A stretch of DNA of 64,000 nt from Natrinema versiforme JCM 10478. GTDB taxonomy: Archaea > Halobacteriota > Halobacteria > Halobacteriales > Natrialbaceae. Below the pieces are notes generated by a model. It did not search any database and was not told the origin of the DNA. It was given only the letters and a program-made list of their open reading frames with translations. The stretch is taken from assembly GCF_000337195.1 (NCBI RefSeq), contig NZ_AOID01000062.1, forward strand, positions 16,447-80,446. Direction: 5' to 3'. A program made the position numbers and the translations under genes. Of the stretch, positions 46,264-56,044 are shown one piece after another. Position 1 is the stretch's first letter, and every line of letters starts with the position of its first letter.

Positions 46264-47778
46264 TTACAGTGACGGTTCGTCTATGTTCGTGTAGACGGTC
46301 TTCGTCTGTCGATAGTGATCGAGCGCCTCCTCGCCTAAGTCCCGCCCCACGCCCGATTGCTTCACACCGCCGTAGGGCGCGTCCGGCAGGATCGGTCCGT
46401 ACTCGTTTACGTACACGACGCCGGCCTCGAGATCGGCCGCGGCGTTGTGGGCGAGCGACGTCCGCTCGGTTCCGATGCCGGCAGCCAGTCCGTACTCGGT
46501 GTCGTTGGCCATCTCGATCGCCTCGTCGTACTCGCTGAACGATAACACCGTTTGCACCGGCCCGAAGATCTCCTCCCTCGCGATCCGCATTTCAGGTGTC
46601 ACGTCGGTGAAGACGGTCGGCTCCACGTACCACCCGTCCTCGAGGTCGGGATCGTCGGGTCGACCCCCGCCGAATGCGAGCGTCGCGCCCTCCCGCTGCC
46701 CGGTATCGATGTACTCCGAGACGGTTTCGTACTGTGACGCGGTCGTCAGCGGCCCCAGCGTCGTCTCCGGATCGAGCGGATCGCCGATCACGTGCGATCG
46801 TGCAATCTCGAGGAATCGGTCGAGGAATTCGTCGTAGACGTCCTCGTGGACGATCGCCCGTGAGAACGCGTCACATATCTCCCCCGTACTGTAGAAGATG
46901 CCGTCGGCGACGGCGTTGGCGGCGCGGTCGAGATCCGCGTCCGGGAAGACGATAAACGGCGACTTGCTGCCGAGCTCGAGGGTTACCGGCGTCACGGTCT
47001 CGGCGGCGCGTTCCATCACTTGCCGGCCGACCGCGGAACTTCCGGTGAACGACACCTTCCGAATGCCGTCGTGGTCCGCGATCGCACCGCCGACACCGGC
47101 TCCCGATCCCGGAACGACGTTGATGACGCCGTCGGGGAAGATTGCCTTCGAGAGCTGTGCGATCCTGATCGTCGTCAGCGGCGTGGCTTTCGCCGGCTTG
47201 AGGACTGCCGTGTTTCCGGCGGCCAGCGCCGGTCCGAGTTTCCACGCCGCGACCCACGCCGGAAAGTTCCACGGAACGATCCCGCCGACGACGCCGAAGG
47301 GTTCGTGCCGGGTATAGAGGTGGACGTCCTCGCCGGTGGGGACGTGGGCGCCCCGCTGGGTGCGGGCAAGCGACGCGTAGTACTCGAGGGTCCGTATCAT
47401 TCCCTCGACTTCTCCGCGTGCGTCGCCGATCGGCTTCCCGGTATCGAGCGACTCGAGGAGCGTGAGTTCCTCGAGGTGATCCGCTAAGACGCCGGCCCAC
47501 TCTCGGATCGCGGCGGCGCGATCCGCAGGGCCGGCGGTACTCCACTCGTCGTCGAACGCGTCCCACGCGGCGTCGACCGCCGTATCCACGTCCGTAGACG
47601 TACACATCGCCACGTCCACGATCGGATCATCGGTAACGGGATCCCGCGGCGCGAACTGATCCGTGCCGGCGTACGTCTCACCGTCGATCCAGCCGGCGAA
47701 CTCGAGATTAGCGGTCGCTCGCTCGTGGGCGTTCAGATGTCGGTCTCGGATGTCGCTCTCGATACCGTTAGCTCCCAT
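46264..47778 (-). CDS. Aldehyde dehydrogenase (betaine-aldehyde DH-like)
   Basis: 504 residues from ATG 47778. It carries the ALDH blocks IVPWNFPAWVAAWKLGPALA, Glu in LELGSKSP and Cys in TGEICDAFSRAIV. The closest named group by feel is betaine-aldehyde dehydrogenase. The stretch FYSTGEICDAFSR differs from the usual NQGEVC. The gene follows a quaternary-amine ABC transporter on the same strand, so oxidation of an amine-derived aldehyde is likely. Confidence 0.85.
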   Translation of the reverse strand: MGANGIESDIRDRHLNAHERATANLEFAGWIDGETYAGTDQFAPRDPVTDDPIVDVAMCTSTDVDTAVDAAWDAFDDEWSTAGPADRAAAIREWAGVLADHLEELTLLESLDTGKPIGDARGEVEGMIRTLEYYASLARTQRGAHVPTGEDVHLYTRHEPFGVVGGIVPWNFPAWVAAWKLGPALAAGNTAVLKPAKATPLTTIRIAQLSKAIFPDGVINVVPGSGAGVGGAIADHDGIRKVSFTGSSAVGRQVMERAAETVTPVTLELGSKSPFIVFPDADLDRAANAVADGIFYSTGEICDAFSRAIVHEDVYDEFLDRFLEIARSHVIGDPLDPETTLGPLTTASQYETVSEYIDTGQREGATLAFGGGRPDDPDLEDGWYVEPTVFTDVTPEMRIAREEIFGPVQTVLSFSEYDEAIEMANDTEYGLAAGIGTERTSLAHNAAADLEAGVVYVNEYGPILPDAPYGGVKQSGVGRDLGEEALDHYRQTKTVYTNIDEPSL

Positions 47779-48009
47779 AGTCACCCTCACTTCCGCGACG
47801 GTAGTAATAAATGTTAGCACGGAACATGGCCTTCGGCGAGCGAGTCGAATCGGAACAGCCGCCCACGGCGACGGTTCGTCCACTGAGCACAGTGTGGTCT
47901 AGGGGGGCGGGCCGGTCTACCGGTGACGAAACACGTCCCCTAGAGAGACTGATAGCTCGAGGGAGTTCGCCATCCGGTTCGTCTCCGGGGGAAGACCATC
48001 TCGAATCGA

Positions 48010-48681
48010 TCATACTGCTGCAGTTTGGCCGCCGGAATCGCTGCGCAACTGCCGTTCGATACCGGCCAGTGCGAGGTCGAGCGTTATCGCGAGGACTGCG
48101 CCGACGAGCGCTCCTGCGAACACCTGCGACATGTCGAAGAGGTCGATGCCGCTGATCACCCACCGGCCCAGGCCACCGGCACCGATGAAAAAGGCGAGGT
48201 AGGCGGTCCCGACGTTGATGACCGTGCTCGTTCGAATGCCGGCGAAAATGACGGGAAACGCGATCGGAAGTTGGATGCGAACGAGCAGTTCGTTGTCCGT
48301 CATTCCCATCCCTCGCGCCGCATCGAGCGTGCTCTGCTCGATGCCGTCGATCCCCGCGATCGTGTTCGTCAGGATCGGGAGAAGCGCGTACACGAACAGC
48401 GCGACGACAGCCGGTCGAAACCCCAATCCGAGTATCGGGAACATGAGCGCGATCACGGCTAGCGACGGGATCGTCTGCGCGACGTTTCCCGCGGCCATGA
48501 TCGGTTCCCGTGCGCGCTCGTATCTCACCGCGAGGACGCCGAGCGGCACCGCGATGGCGATGGCCGCCAGCTCGGAGACCAACACCAGCTTGAGATGCTG
48601 TACGAGCAGCCCGAGCGCCTGATCGGAGTTGGCGACGAGGTACCGGATTCCCTCGAGTACGGTCGTACTCACACCAGCCAT
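48010..48681 (-). CDS. Quaternary-amine ABC permease (OpuBB-like), second copy
   Basis: 223 residues with about six helices and the EAA loop (ARGMGMTDNELLVRIQLPIAFP). It is one of the two permeases on either side of the ATPase gene; the start is 1 bp after the end of that ATPase. It has the OpuB/ProW fold for glycine betaine, carnitine or choline uptake. It is the last gene of the transporter operon. Confidence 0.88.
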   Translation of the reverse strand: MAGVSTTVLEGIRYLVANSDQALGLLVQHLKLVLVSELAAIAIAVPLGVLAVRYERAREPIMAAGNVAQTIPSLAVIALMFPILGLGFRPAVVALFVYALLPILTNTIAGIDGIEQSTLDAARGMGMTDNELLVRIQLPIAFPVIFAGIRTSTVINVGTAYLAFFIGAGGLGRWVISGIDLFDMSQVFAGALVGAVLAITLDLALAGIERQLRSDSGGQTAAV

Positions 48682-48682
48682 G

Positions 48683-49684
48683 CTACGCGCCCTCCGTTCC
48701 GTCGCGGAAATGTGATCTGATTCCCGATTCCGTGATCACGCCGACGACCTCGCCATCCTCGACGACTGGCGACATACTGCGATCCGCCTCGAGCAGCGTG
48801 ATAAACGACGATCGGAGATCCGTCGAGGGCGACGGCGGATCGGACAGTCGCTCGCCCCCGTCGGCGGCCGCAGCGGTTCCGCCCACATCGTCGAACTGAT
48901 CGGCGTGTGCCTCGACCGGGTCCATGACATCGGAGACCGGCGTGATACTCAACTGTTTCAACAGCCTGTTCTCGCCGATAAAGTCCTCGACGAACTCCGT
49001 CGCCGGATTCGCGAGTATCTCGTGGGGCGTATCGTATTGGACGATCTCGCCGACATCGAAGATCGCGATCTTGTCACCCATCTTCAGCGCTTCGTTGATG
49101 CTGTGCGTGACGAAGATGATCGTCGTATTGATCCGGTCTTGGATCGCGAGGAACTCGTCTTGAAGGTCGTCCCGCGTGATCGGGTCGAGCGCGCCGAACG
49201 GTTCGTCCATGAGGAGGACGTCCGGATCCGCGGCGAGCGCTCGCGCGACCCCGACGCGTTGGCGCTGTCCGCCCGACAGTTCCGTGGGATACTGGTCGCG
49301 AAACTCCCGCGGGAGGGCCATGAGCTCGAGGAGTTCGTCGATACGGTCATCGATACGCGCTTCGTCCCAGCCTTTGAGTTCCGGGACGGTGGCGATGTTC
49401 TCGCCGACGGTCATGTGATCGAAGAGTCCGATCTCTTGGATGACGTATCCGATGTTGCGCCGCAGTTCGATCTCGTCGACCGAGCGGGTGTTCTCGCCGT
49501 CGAAGTAGACGGCTCCATCCGTCGGTTCCTCGAGTCGGTTGACCAGTCGCATCGTCGTCGTCTTTCCGCACCCGGAAGGACCGACGAGGACTGTCGTCGT
49601 TCCTTCTTCGACGGTGAAGCTGATGTCTTCGATCGCTGTCGTTCCGTCCGGGTAAACCTTCGTGACGCTATCGAATTCAATCAT
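48683..49684 (-). CDS. Quaternary-amine ABC ATPase with CBS domain (OpuBA-like)
   Basis: 333 residues. ABC ATPase with Walker A GPSGCGKTT, signature LSGGQRQRVGVA and Walker B VLLMDEPFGALDP. A C-terminal CBS-type segment (SPVVEDGEVVGVITESGIRS, residues about 300-325) fits the osmosensing or ionic control of OpuA/OpuB transporters. The start overlaps the neighbouring permease stop by four bases. Confidence 0.92.
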   Translation of the reverse strand: MIEFDSVTKVYPDGTTAIEDISFTVEEGTTTVLVGPSGCGKTTTMRLVNRLEEPTDGAVYFDGENTRSVDEIELRRNIGYVIQEIGLFDHMTVGENIATVPELKGWDEARIDDRIDELLELMALPREFRDQYPTELSGGQRQRVGVARALAADPDVLLMDEPFGALDPITRDDLQDEFLAIQDRINTTIIFVTHSINEALKMGDKIAIFDVGEIVQYDTPHEILANPATEFVEDFIGENRLLKQLSITPVSDVMDPVEAHADQFDDVGGTAAAADGGERLSDPPSPSTDLRSSFITLLEADRSMSPVVEDGEVVGVITESGIRSHFRDGTEGA

Positions 49685-50427
49685 TGGTGGGTATTCCTGA
49701 CTGAGAGGAGTGTGGTAAGAAACCGCGTTCCGAGTGCCTGATCGATCGTTTCGCCGTTCCGGAGGCGGAGGTACTGCTCGACGACGCCGAAGGTGTAGTC
49801 GACGGCGAGGGCCAGCAGCGACACGGCGATCGTTGCGACCACGATCATCGTGGTGTTACCGGTCCGAATGCCCTCGAAGATGTACTCTCCTAACCCGTCC
49901 GCGCCGACGTACGCGCCGACCGCTGCAACGCCGATGACGATAACGACGGCGTTGCGAACGCCCGCGAGGATCACCGGCATCGCGATCGGGAGTTGGATTC
50001 GGCGCAGGCGCTGCCGACGCGTCATGCCCAGTCCGCGGCCGGCGCTCAGCGTCGCCTCGTCGATTTTCGTCAGCCCGACGTACGTGTTCCGTATCACCGG
50101 CAGTTGGGAGTACAGGACGAGCGCGAAGATGACCGGCGGGCTCCCGATCCCGAGAAACGGAATGAGGAGGCCGAATAGGGCAAGACTCGGTATCGTCATC
50201 GCGATTCCTGCGAGCCACAGGATGACCGTTGCTGCGCGATCGTCGTAGGTAGTCGCCACGCCGAGTGTCACGGCGATCGGCACGGCGATCGCGATCGTAT
50301 CCGCCGCGAGCAACGCGTGCTGTATCGTCAGGACGACCAGTTCGTCGAAATGTGTCGCGGCGAAGTCGACGTACTCCGCAACGAGCGCTGGCAGCATCGC
50401 GATCGGTGATGCGAGGAGTGTGGTCAT
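49681..50427 (-). CDS. Quaternary-amine ABC permease (OpuBB-like), first copy
   Basis: 248 residues with about six helices and the EAA loop (GRGLGMTRRQRLRRIQLPIAMP). It pairs with the other permease at 48010 to form a heterodimeric channel. It starts 3 bp after the binding-protein gene. The second half (AVGAYVGADGLGEYIFEGI) is typical of OpuBB. Confidence 0.9.
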   Translation of the reverse strand: MTTLLASPIAMLPALVAEYVDFAATHFDELVVLTIQHALLAADTIAIAVPIAVTLGVATTYDDRAATVILWLAGIAMTIPSLALFGLLIPFLGIGSPPVIFALVLYSQLPVIRNTYVGLTKIDEATLSAGRGLGMTRRQRLRRIQLPIAMPVILAGVRNAVVIVIGVAAVGAYVGADGLGEYIFEGIRTGNTTMIVVATIAVSLLALAVDYTFGVVEQYLRLRNGETIDQALGTRFLTTLLSVRNTHQ

Positions 50428-50430
50428 CCG

Positions 50431-51378
50431 TTATATGAGCCCCTCCTCGCTGAGGTAGTCGCGTGCCACTTCCTGTGGATCCTGGTCCTCGATATCGACC
50501 CGCTCGTTGATTTCGATCATTTTCTCCTCGGAGTCCAGCGATTCCATCACCGCGTTCAGCGGCGCTTCGATCTCGGGGTACTCGTCCATGACATCTCCGT
50601 TCGCAAGCGGTGCCGGGTTGTACGCCGGGAAGAAATCCTGATCGTCGTCTAGCACCGTGAGATCGTACCGTTTGATCTGTGGGTTCGTGGTAAACACCAT
50701 CCCGATGTCGGCTTCCTCCTCACCGAGTATCTGGTACGTGAGACTCGCGCCGACCTTCTGAACGGACAGGTCCTCGAGGGTGCTCTCGAACCCGTACGCC
50801 GCTGCGAGTCCCGGCCAGCCGTCGGACCGTTCCGCGAACTCGGACCCCAAAACCACCGAGACATCGGTGTTCCCCTCGTTCAGGTACTCGGCGAATTCGC
50901 TGATCGTCTCGAGACCGGTCTCCTCGGCCCACGACGGGCTCACGGCCAGTGCGTAGGTGTTGTCGAACGTCGCCCGCTGGAGGTACTCCAAGCCGTGTTC
51001 CTCCCGCATCTCTTCTTTCGCGCGTTCGTAGAGTTCTTCGGGGTCTCTGGGAACGTCGTCGTGGGTCGGCGGAATCGTCGCCCAGGCACCGCCCGTGTAG
51101 AGGAAGTAAAGGGCGATCTCGCCGCTTTTGACCGCCTCGAAGCACTGCATCGAGCCGCCGAGTGACGTCTCGTCGCCGATCGAGAGATCGGTATTCTCCC
51201 TGAGCGTTTCGTACCCCATGTATCCGAGGAGTTTCGCCTCGGACCACTGCATCGATCCGACGGCGATATCCTGTTCGCTACCGGTAATGACGCTACTACA
51301 ACCGGCGATCGCGCCCGTCGTCACTGCAGTTGCGGCTGCAGCGCTCTGTCGTACCACGTCACGCCTTGTGCTAACCAT
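50431..51378 (-). CDS. Quaternary-amine-binding lipoprotein (OpuBC-like)
   Basis: 315 residues from ATG 51378. It has a Tat-type signal (STRRDVVRQSAAA) and a lipobox (AIAGC). The binding domain shows OpuBC features: SMQWSEAKLLGYMGYETLRE, LYFLYTGGAW and VGASLTYQILGEEEADIG, with aromatic residues that could cage a trimethylammonium group. It is the first gene of a four-gene ABC operon. Glycine betaine, choline or carnitine are likely substrates. Confidence 0.88.
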   Translation of the reverse strand: MVSTRRDVVRQSAAAATAVTTGAIAGCSSVITGSEQDIAVGSMQWSEAKLLGYMGYETLRENTDLSIGDETSLGGSMQCFEAVKSGEIALYFLYTGGAWATIPPTHDDVPRDPEELYERAKEEMREEHGLEYLQRATFDNTYALAVSPSWAEETGLETISEFAEYLNEGNTDVSVVLGSEFAERSDGWPGLAAAYGFESTLEDLSVQKVGASLTYQILGEEEADIGMVFTTNPQIKRYDLTVLDDDQDFFPAYNPAPLANGDVMDEYPEIEAPLNAVMESLDSEEKMIEINERVDIEDQDPQEVARDYLSEEGLI

Positions 51379-51654
51379 ACCCGAACACATTCCCTACCGG
51401 CTATTAAAATTTCGGGTTGAACATCATATCTCGAGTTACAGAGGTACGTGTCCGGATATCCAAACCACCACTTATTCGATTTCCATGAAAACGGGTCAGG
51501 ACTGGACGCCGAACGAGTAGCGATTCGAGTTCGATCCCGTCACACCCCGACTCGTTCGAGCGTCTCACGGAAACGTCCGCTCCGAACGATGCCGGTTCGG
51601 CTTCCGTCCTCCGGAACAACATTTATCTAATATGTTACCGCTAGTAGTCGAGAA

Positions 51655-52428
51655 ATGAGTAACAAAGCACAGAATCCGGTCAAAGCCCTCATCACGACGA
51701 ACGAAGTAATCGAAGCGCTCGACGAACTCGACGGGGGACGGGTCACCGATATCGCCGCCCACATCGACCGACCGCAAAGCGTCGTCCACAATCATCTGAC
51801 GACCCTGCAGCAACTCGAGTACGTCGTCAAATCCGGCAACGAATACGAACTGGGCCTGCGGTTCCTCGCGTTCGGTGAACGCGTCCGCCACCGGCTGGAA
51901 CTCTACGAGATCGCGCGACCCGAAATTGAGCGGCTGGCGGACCGTACGGGGGAGTTGATCACGCTGCTGGTCGAAGAACACGGCCGGGGCGTCTATCTGG
52001 ATATCGGCCAAGGCAGCAGCGATATTCAGTACCCCGCGATTCCGGGCAACCGGATCCACCTCCACTGCTCGGCCGTCGGCAAGGCGATCCTCGCGCAGCT
52101 CCCGGACGAAACCGTCGACGAGATACTCGATCGACACGGGCTCCCACCGCAGTCGTCACAGACCATCACCGAACGGGAGGAACTGTACCGCGAACTCGAG
52201 ACGGTCCGAAAGAAAGGGCTCGCGTTCGATATGGAGGAGTTTCGGGACGGACTCCGATCGGTTGGCGCGCCGATTACGCGACGGGACGGCGGCGTGATCG
52301 GTGCGGTCAGCATCGCGGGGCCGGCACATCGGATGAAGGAGACGCGACTCAAACAGGAACTCCCCGAGGTGCTTCGGCAATCAGTAAACGTAATCGAATT
52401 GAATATAAATGATCCGGACGTGCGATGA
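51655..52428 (+). CDS. IclR-family transcriptional regulator
   Basis: 257 residues. The HTH (VTDIAAHIDRPQSVVHNHLT) and effector domain (LVEEHGRGVYLDIGQGSS, HLHCSAVGKAILAQL, ILDRHGLPPQSSQTI and VRKKGLAFDMEEFRDGLRS) are intact. It lies between the OpuBC-type gene (divergent start) and the Rieske/amidohydrolase genes (convergent end). It probably controls one or both of those units. Confidence 0.9.
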   Translation: MSNKAQNPVKALITTNEVIEALDELDGGRVTDIAAHIDRPQSVVHNHLTTLQQLEYVVKSGNEYELGLRFLAFGERVRHRLELYEIARPEIERLADRTGELITLLVEEHGRGVYLDIGQGSSDIQYPAIPGNRIHLHCSAVGKAILAQLPDETVDEILDRHGLPPQSSQTITEREELYRELETVRKKGLAFDMEEFRDGLRSVGAPITRRDGGVIGAVSIAGPAHRMKETRLKQELPEVLRQSVNVIELNINDPDVR

Positions 52429-52446
52429 TATGACGACGTCGCTCGC

Positions 52447-52812
52447 TTACAGCGAAACGACGACGCTGCCGTTTTCGACGCGAACCGGGTGGGAAGGAAG
52501 CCGCGTTCCGTCCTTGGAGAGACAGTCTCCCGTCGGAATGTCGTACTCCCAGCCGTGCCACGGACAGTTGAGAACCTCGCCTTCCTTACACCAGTCCAGG
52601 GACACGGTCAGGTCGTCCCGTTCGAAGGTCGCCTCGGCCGTTCCGGTGACGCTGCCCTCACAGGCCGGCCCACCTTGGTGTGCACACCAGTTCGTATACG
52701 CGTGATAGTCGCCGTTGACCCTGAACAGCGCGATCTCTCTGCCTTCCACTTCGACGAGTTTTCGATCGCCGTCCTCGAGTTCGTCGACTGCTGCGATTGT
52801 GTGGTCCCCCAT
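52447..52812 (-). CDS. Rieske-type [2Fe-2S] ferredoxin
   Basis: 121 residues. The two Rieske motifs are Cys43-Ala-His45 (NWCAHQGG) and Cys83-Pro-Trp-His86 (LNCPWHGWEY), with the usual Asp- and Gly-rich loops. It is the small soluble electron carrier of ring- or amine-oxygenases. The gene starts 2 bp after the stop of the amidohydrolase and is on the same strand. No oxygenase lies in this cluster, so its partner must be elsewhere. Confidence 0.9.
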   Translation of the reverse strand: MGDHTIAAVDELEDGDRKLVEVEGREIALFRVNGDYHAYTNWCAHQGGPACEGSVTGTAEATFERDDLTVSLDWCKEGEVLNCPWHGWEYDIPTGDCLSKDGTRLPSHPVRVENGSVVVSL

Positions 52813-52814
52813 GG

Positions 52815-53888
52815 TTAGATATTCAGTCCGAACGCCTCGACCGGCGTCTCGTACAGCACCTTCCGTCGCTCTTCGGGCGTGAAGTAGTGCTGGAGGTACT
52901 TATCCATCTCCTCGAGGTGATCGAAGTCCCAGTGGGGGTAATCGGTCGCGAACATGAGCATGTCGGCACCGAGGGTTTCGATGAGCCGTTTCATGTCGTC
53001 CCCGTTGTTGGGTTCGCCCAACGGCTGGGACGCGACGTAGAACTGGTCGCGGACGTACTCCTCCGGCGACTGCTCTAAGAGCGGCACTTCGCTGCGTCGC
53101 ATTCGGTAGATCTTGTTCATTCGATGCATCATGTACGGTACCCAGCCGATTCCGGCCTCCAAGAAGACGAAATTGAGGTCGGGGAATTTCGCGGGGACGC
53201 CCTCACCGAGGAGACTCGACATCGCCGCCATCTGTTGCCACGCGTGGCCGAGCGTCTGCACCTCGAAGTAGTTGTTGAACCCCTTGTTGTGGTGGGGAAA
53301 GTCGAACATGAACTCGTCGCCGTTTCCGTGAAACACGACCGAGAGATCGTTGTCCGCCGCGGCTTTGTATATCGGATCGTTCGACGGATCGCCGACCGGT
53401 GGGTATTCGCCGCTGGTGCCGATGTAGATGCCGACGATCTGATCTTCATCGGCGACGCGGTTGATCTCCGCGGCGGCTTCCTGCGGTTTCTGCGTGGCGA
53501 TCGCCGCCAGCCCGAGGAAATCGTAATCGTCCAAGAAGACATCGAGCAGCAGATCGTTGTACGCCCGCATGAGGTTCACTGCAAGATCGGGCTGAGAGAA
53601 CTTGCCGAGCGGTTCGAACGTATTGATGATCGGATACTCGATCTGGAAGTCGGCCTGGAACTGTTGAATGTCCTCCGGGTCAGTGAACGTCGAGAAGTGA
53701 TCGTCGATCTTTCCGCCCATGCGCTGATCCCAACTGCTCGACGGAAACACGGGGTGGGGGGAGTCCGTGATGCTCGAGCGGTACGGCTCGTCGAGGTACT
53801 TCGCGATCCGTTCCTCGTCGACTGTAATGTGAACGTCGGTATCGACGACGGTCGTCTCCGCTACCGAGCCAGGGGTTGCCTGTGTCAT
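52815..53888 (-). CDS. TIM-barrel amidohydrolase (amidohydrolase-2 family)
   Basis: 357 residues from ATG 53888 (the long upstream frame reads through the promoter). An N-terminal DTDVH metal motif, middle His in VVFHGN and GHAWQQMAAMSS, and the late Asp in MFATDYPHWDFD fit the ACMSD/amidohydrolase-2 family, whose members decarboxylate or hydrolyse aromatic or cyclic acids. The Rieske gene follows with a 2-bp gap. An IclR gene is convergent downstream. The exact reaction is not determinable. Confidence 0.85.
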   Translation of the reverse strand: MTQATPGSVAETTVVDTDVHITVDEERIAKYLDEPYRSSITDSPHPVFPSSSWDQRMGGKIDDHFSTFTDPEDIQQFQADFQIEYPIINTFEPLGKFSQPDLAVNLMRAYNDLLLDVFLDDYDFLGLAAIATQKPQEAAAEINRVADEDQIVGIYIGTSGEYPPVGDPSNDPIYKAAADNDLSVVFHGNGDEFMFDFPHHNKGFNNYFEVQTLGHAWQQMAAMSSLLGEGVPAKFPDLNFVFLEAGIGWVPYMMHRMNKIYRMRRSEVPLLEQSPEEYVRDQFYVASQPLGEPNNGDDMKRLIETLGADMLMFATDYPHWDFDHLEEMDKYLQHYFTPEERRKVLYETPVEAFGLNI

Positions 53889-54099
53889 ACGTACACACAG
53901 AATCGTAGCGATCATATAAGGGTTATCCCCGAATGTCGATCGTTTCGTCGCTCCGAAGCGACTCGCACTCGAATCGTAGCATACGGCGGCAAAACGCGTC
54001 GGATTGGGTTTCAAACAGCTGTATTCCCGTCCGTTACCGCGTCGACATGGCCGATTCTGAATCACCGAACGGCTCGAACGGTTCGAGAGCCGGGAAAGT

Positions 54100-54119
54100 T
54101 TACAGAACTATGTGTGTAA
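54100..54119. promoter_or_regulatory. 20-bp palindrome, copy 2
   Basis: TTACAGAACTATGTGTGTAA shares 16 of 20 bases with the copy at 46100. It lies about 210 bp before the amidohydrolase ATG (minus) and 121 bp before the ATG at 54241 (plus). Confidence 0.5.
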
Positions 54120-54240
54120 TCGGGTGAAGAACTCACACAGTACTCGGACTCCATCGGGTGGATAGGAAAATTCGGTAATACAGAATATCGCTTCCGCAGA
54201 AGGATTATATATTTCGGGGCTGTAGATGATCCCGATTCGA

Positions 54241-54555
54241 ATGGCAGCTGATTCGCCGGAGTGGTGGCAGAAGAACGATGCGCTGAGAGCGGAGATGGGG
54301 TTACCACAGTACGTTCCGTCGCGATTTACCGACGGCACCTACGTCCACGAGGCCGTCGCGGAACTGGAGCGTACGCACGGCTGTGACATCCGACTATCCA
54401 GTCACAGCCCGAGTTACCCCAGCGAGTGGGCCGTCATCGTCGACGGGGCCGTCTGTCTGACCGTCGTCCGGCGACGCGACGCGAACGCGAACAATATCTA
54501 CCAGATCTCCGCCGACGAGTTCAGACGGAGTATTCGAGAACTGGTGGACGATTGA
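54241..54555 (+). CDS. Conserved haloarchaeal hypothetical protein
   Basis: 104 residues from ATG 54241. It has a WWQ motif near the N-terminus and a RFTDGTYVHEAVAELERTHG stretch, then a beta-rich region (SEWAVIVDGAVCLTVVRRRD). I recognise this pattern as a small family seen in haloarchaea but no function is known. A TATA-like TTATATATT box lies at about 54205-54213. It stands alone. Confidence 0.6.
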   Translation: MAADSPEWWQKNDALRAEMGLPQYVPSRFTDGTYVHEAVAELERTHGCDIRLSSHSPSYPSEWAVIVDGAVCLTVVRRRDANANNIYQISADEFRRSIRELVDD

Positions 54556-54721
54556 TACCGTTTCCTCTCGATGTACGTCGTCCGTCTGTATCGAACACAG
54601 TGTGAAACAACTATTATACGGAATTTTATATTAGATGTCGCCTCTCGAGGAGACAGCAGCTAAACGAAGGGCACACAGCTGCAAGTCGAGCGAAACGGTT
54701 CGAGGCCGATCCGAGTAGCTG

Positions 54722-55978
54722 TTACTCCTCGGGGGCGACGCTCTCGCGGATCCGATCGGTGATTTCCTCGCGTGAGGGACGTCGCTCGGGGTCGGTCGTG
54801 TCGGAGAGTCGCATCACGACGAGATCGAGCAGGTTCAGCCGGCCCAACAGCTCCCGGGTCCGACGGCGATCGAGGCCCAATTGTCGGTGGACGTCGTACA
54901 GCGTCATCGACGACTCGACCGCGTCTATCAGTTCGGTGCCCGTGACGGTATCCGGGAGGCCGATCCCGTCGGTGACGAGCGGTTTGTCCGACTCGGAGTC
55001 GACCGGAGCGTCCGACTCAACCGATCGATCAGTCGACGCGTCCGGGGCGCTCGACGACGGGTTAGGTGGTTGGTCCGCTGTCTCGTCGGAGTCGGCCGCC
55101 GAATCCGCTGCTTCCGATTCGTCCGCAAGCGCCTGTTGGCCCTCCTCGCTTCCGGCGGTCGTCTCGTAACTCGCCGGTTCGTGAACACCGGCGTCGATCA
55201 TGTATCGACGAACCGTCTCGGACGCGATATCCATCTCGAGGGCGTCGGCCATCGCTTCGAACGTGTCGAGCGAATCGTACAGACACTGCAAGTACTCGGT
55301 ATCCTCGTAGGGCGGCAGTTCGTCGTTCCGCGCAGCCTCGAGCGACCGTTCGATCTCGGTGTCGATCGGAGTCTCGGGTTCGTCCTCGGCTTTCGACTCC
55401 GGATCGGAGGACCGTTCGGTCTCGTCTTCGTGCGTCGGACGTCGATCCAGCGCATCGAAAAGGGTCGCTGCTTCGGTCGAGGGCTCCGATGGGAGCGACG
55501 CCACGTGCAGTCGATCTGCAAACGTCATCGTGGGCTCCGTCTCGGAACTCGAGCCGGAACCGGAGTTGACAGCAGCCGTCGACGCAGTCGATACCTCGGC
55601 TGCTTCCGTTTCCGTGTCCGGAGCGAATTCCAGCGTGATCGTCACGAGGACGGTGCCATCGGCGGTGACCCGAGCGGCATCGGTCGTACTCGAGACACTA
55701 TCGGGCGCGTACTCCGCGATCGTTGCTGCGACCGATTGCGAAAACTCGAGCTGTAGCTCGCCGTCGACCCCGAGTGAGGCCGCTCGAGGCGTCGGTTCGG
55801 ACCCAGTCTGTGCGTCCCCGGTCGGACACAACGGGACGGCAACATCGATCGAAACGTGCAGTTCGTCACCGCCGTCTCGCCCGTGAACCGTTGCGTCGAC
55901 CCGATGAATCGCTCCCTCGTTCGACTCGTACCGCCGGAGTACCTGTGAGAGGACATCAAACGAGGTACTTACACTCAT
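54722..55978 (-). CDS. Large acidic protein with possible HTH regions, function unknown
   Basis: 418 residues. The N-terminal domain (residues about 1-120, GAIHRVDATVHGRDGGDELHV) is beta-rich. A Ser, Thr, Asp and Glu-rich linker follows. Two helical parts look HTH-like: YDSLDTFEAMADALEMD (about residues 228-256) and ELIDAVESSMTLYDVHRQLG, then RRTRELLGRLNLLDLV near the end. Linker composition is halophile-typical. It may be a DNA-binding regulator, but no ligand or target can be named. Confidence 0.6.
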   Translation of the reverse strand: MSVSTSFDVLSQVLRRYESNEGAIHRVDATVHGRDGGDELHVSIDVAVPLCPTGDAQTGSEPTPRAASLGVDGELQLEFSQSVAATIAEYAPDSVSSTTDAARVTADGTVLVTITLEFAPDTETEAAEVSTASTAAVNSGSGSSSETEPTMTFADRLHVASLPSEPSTEAATLFDALDRRPTHEDETERSSDPESKAEDEPETPIDTEIERSLEAARNDELPPYEDTEYLQCLYDSLDTFEAMADALEMDIASETVRRYMIDAGVHEPASYETTAGSEEGQQALADESEAADSAADSDETADQPPNPSSSAPDASTDRSVESDAPVDSESDKPLVTDGIGLPDTVTGTELIDAVESSMTLYDVHRQLGLDRRRTRELLGRLNLLDLVVMRLSDTTDPERRPSREEITDRIRESVAPEE

Positions 55979-56044
55979 GACTCAGCATACCATTCCACGT
56001 ATCATGAGACTGCGTGACAAATAATAAACCCCTTCAAATAAACC

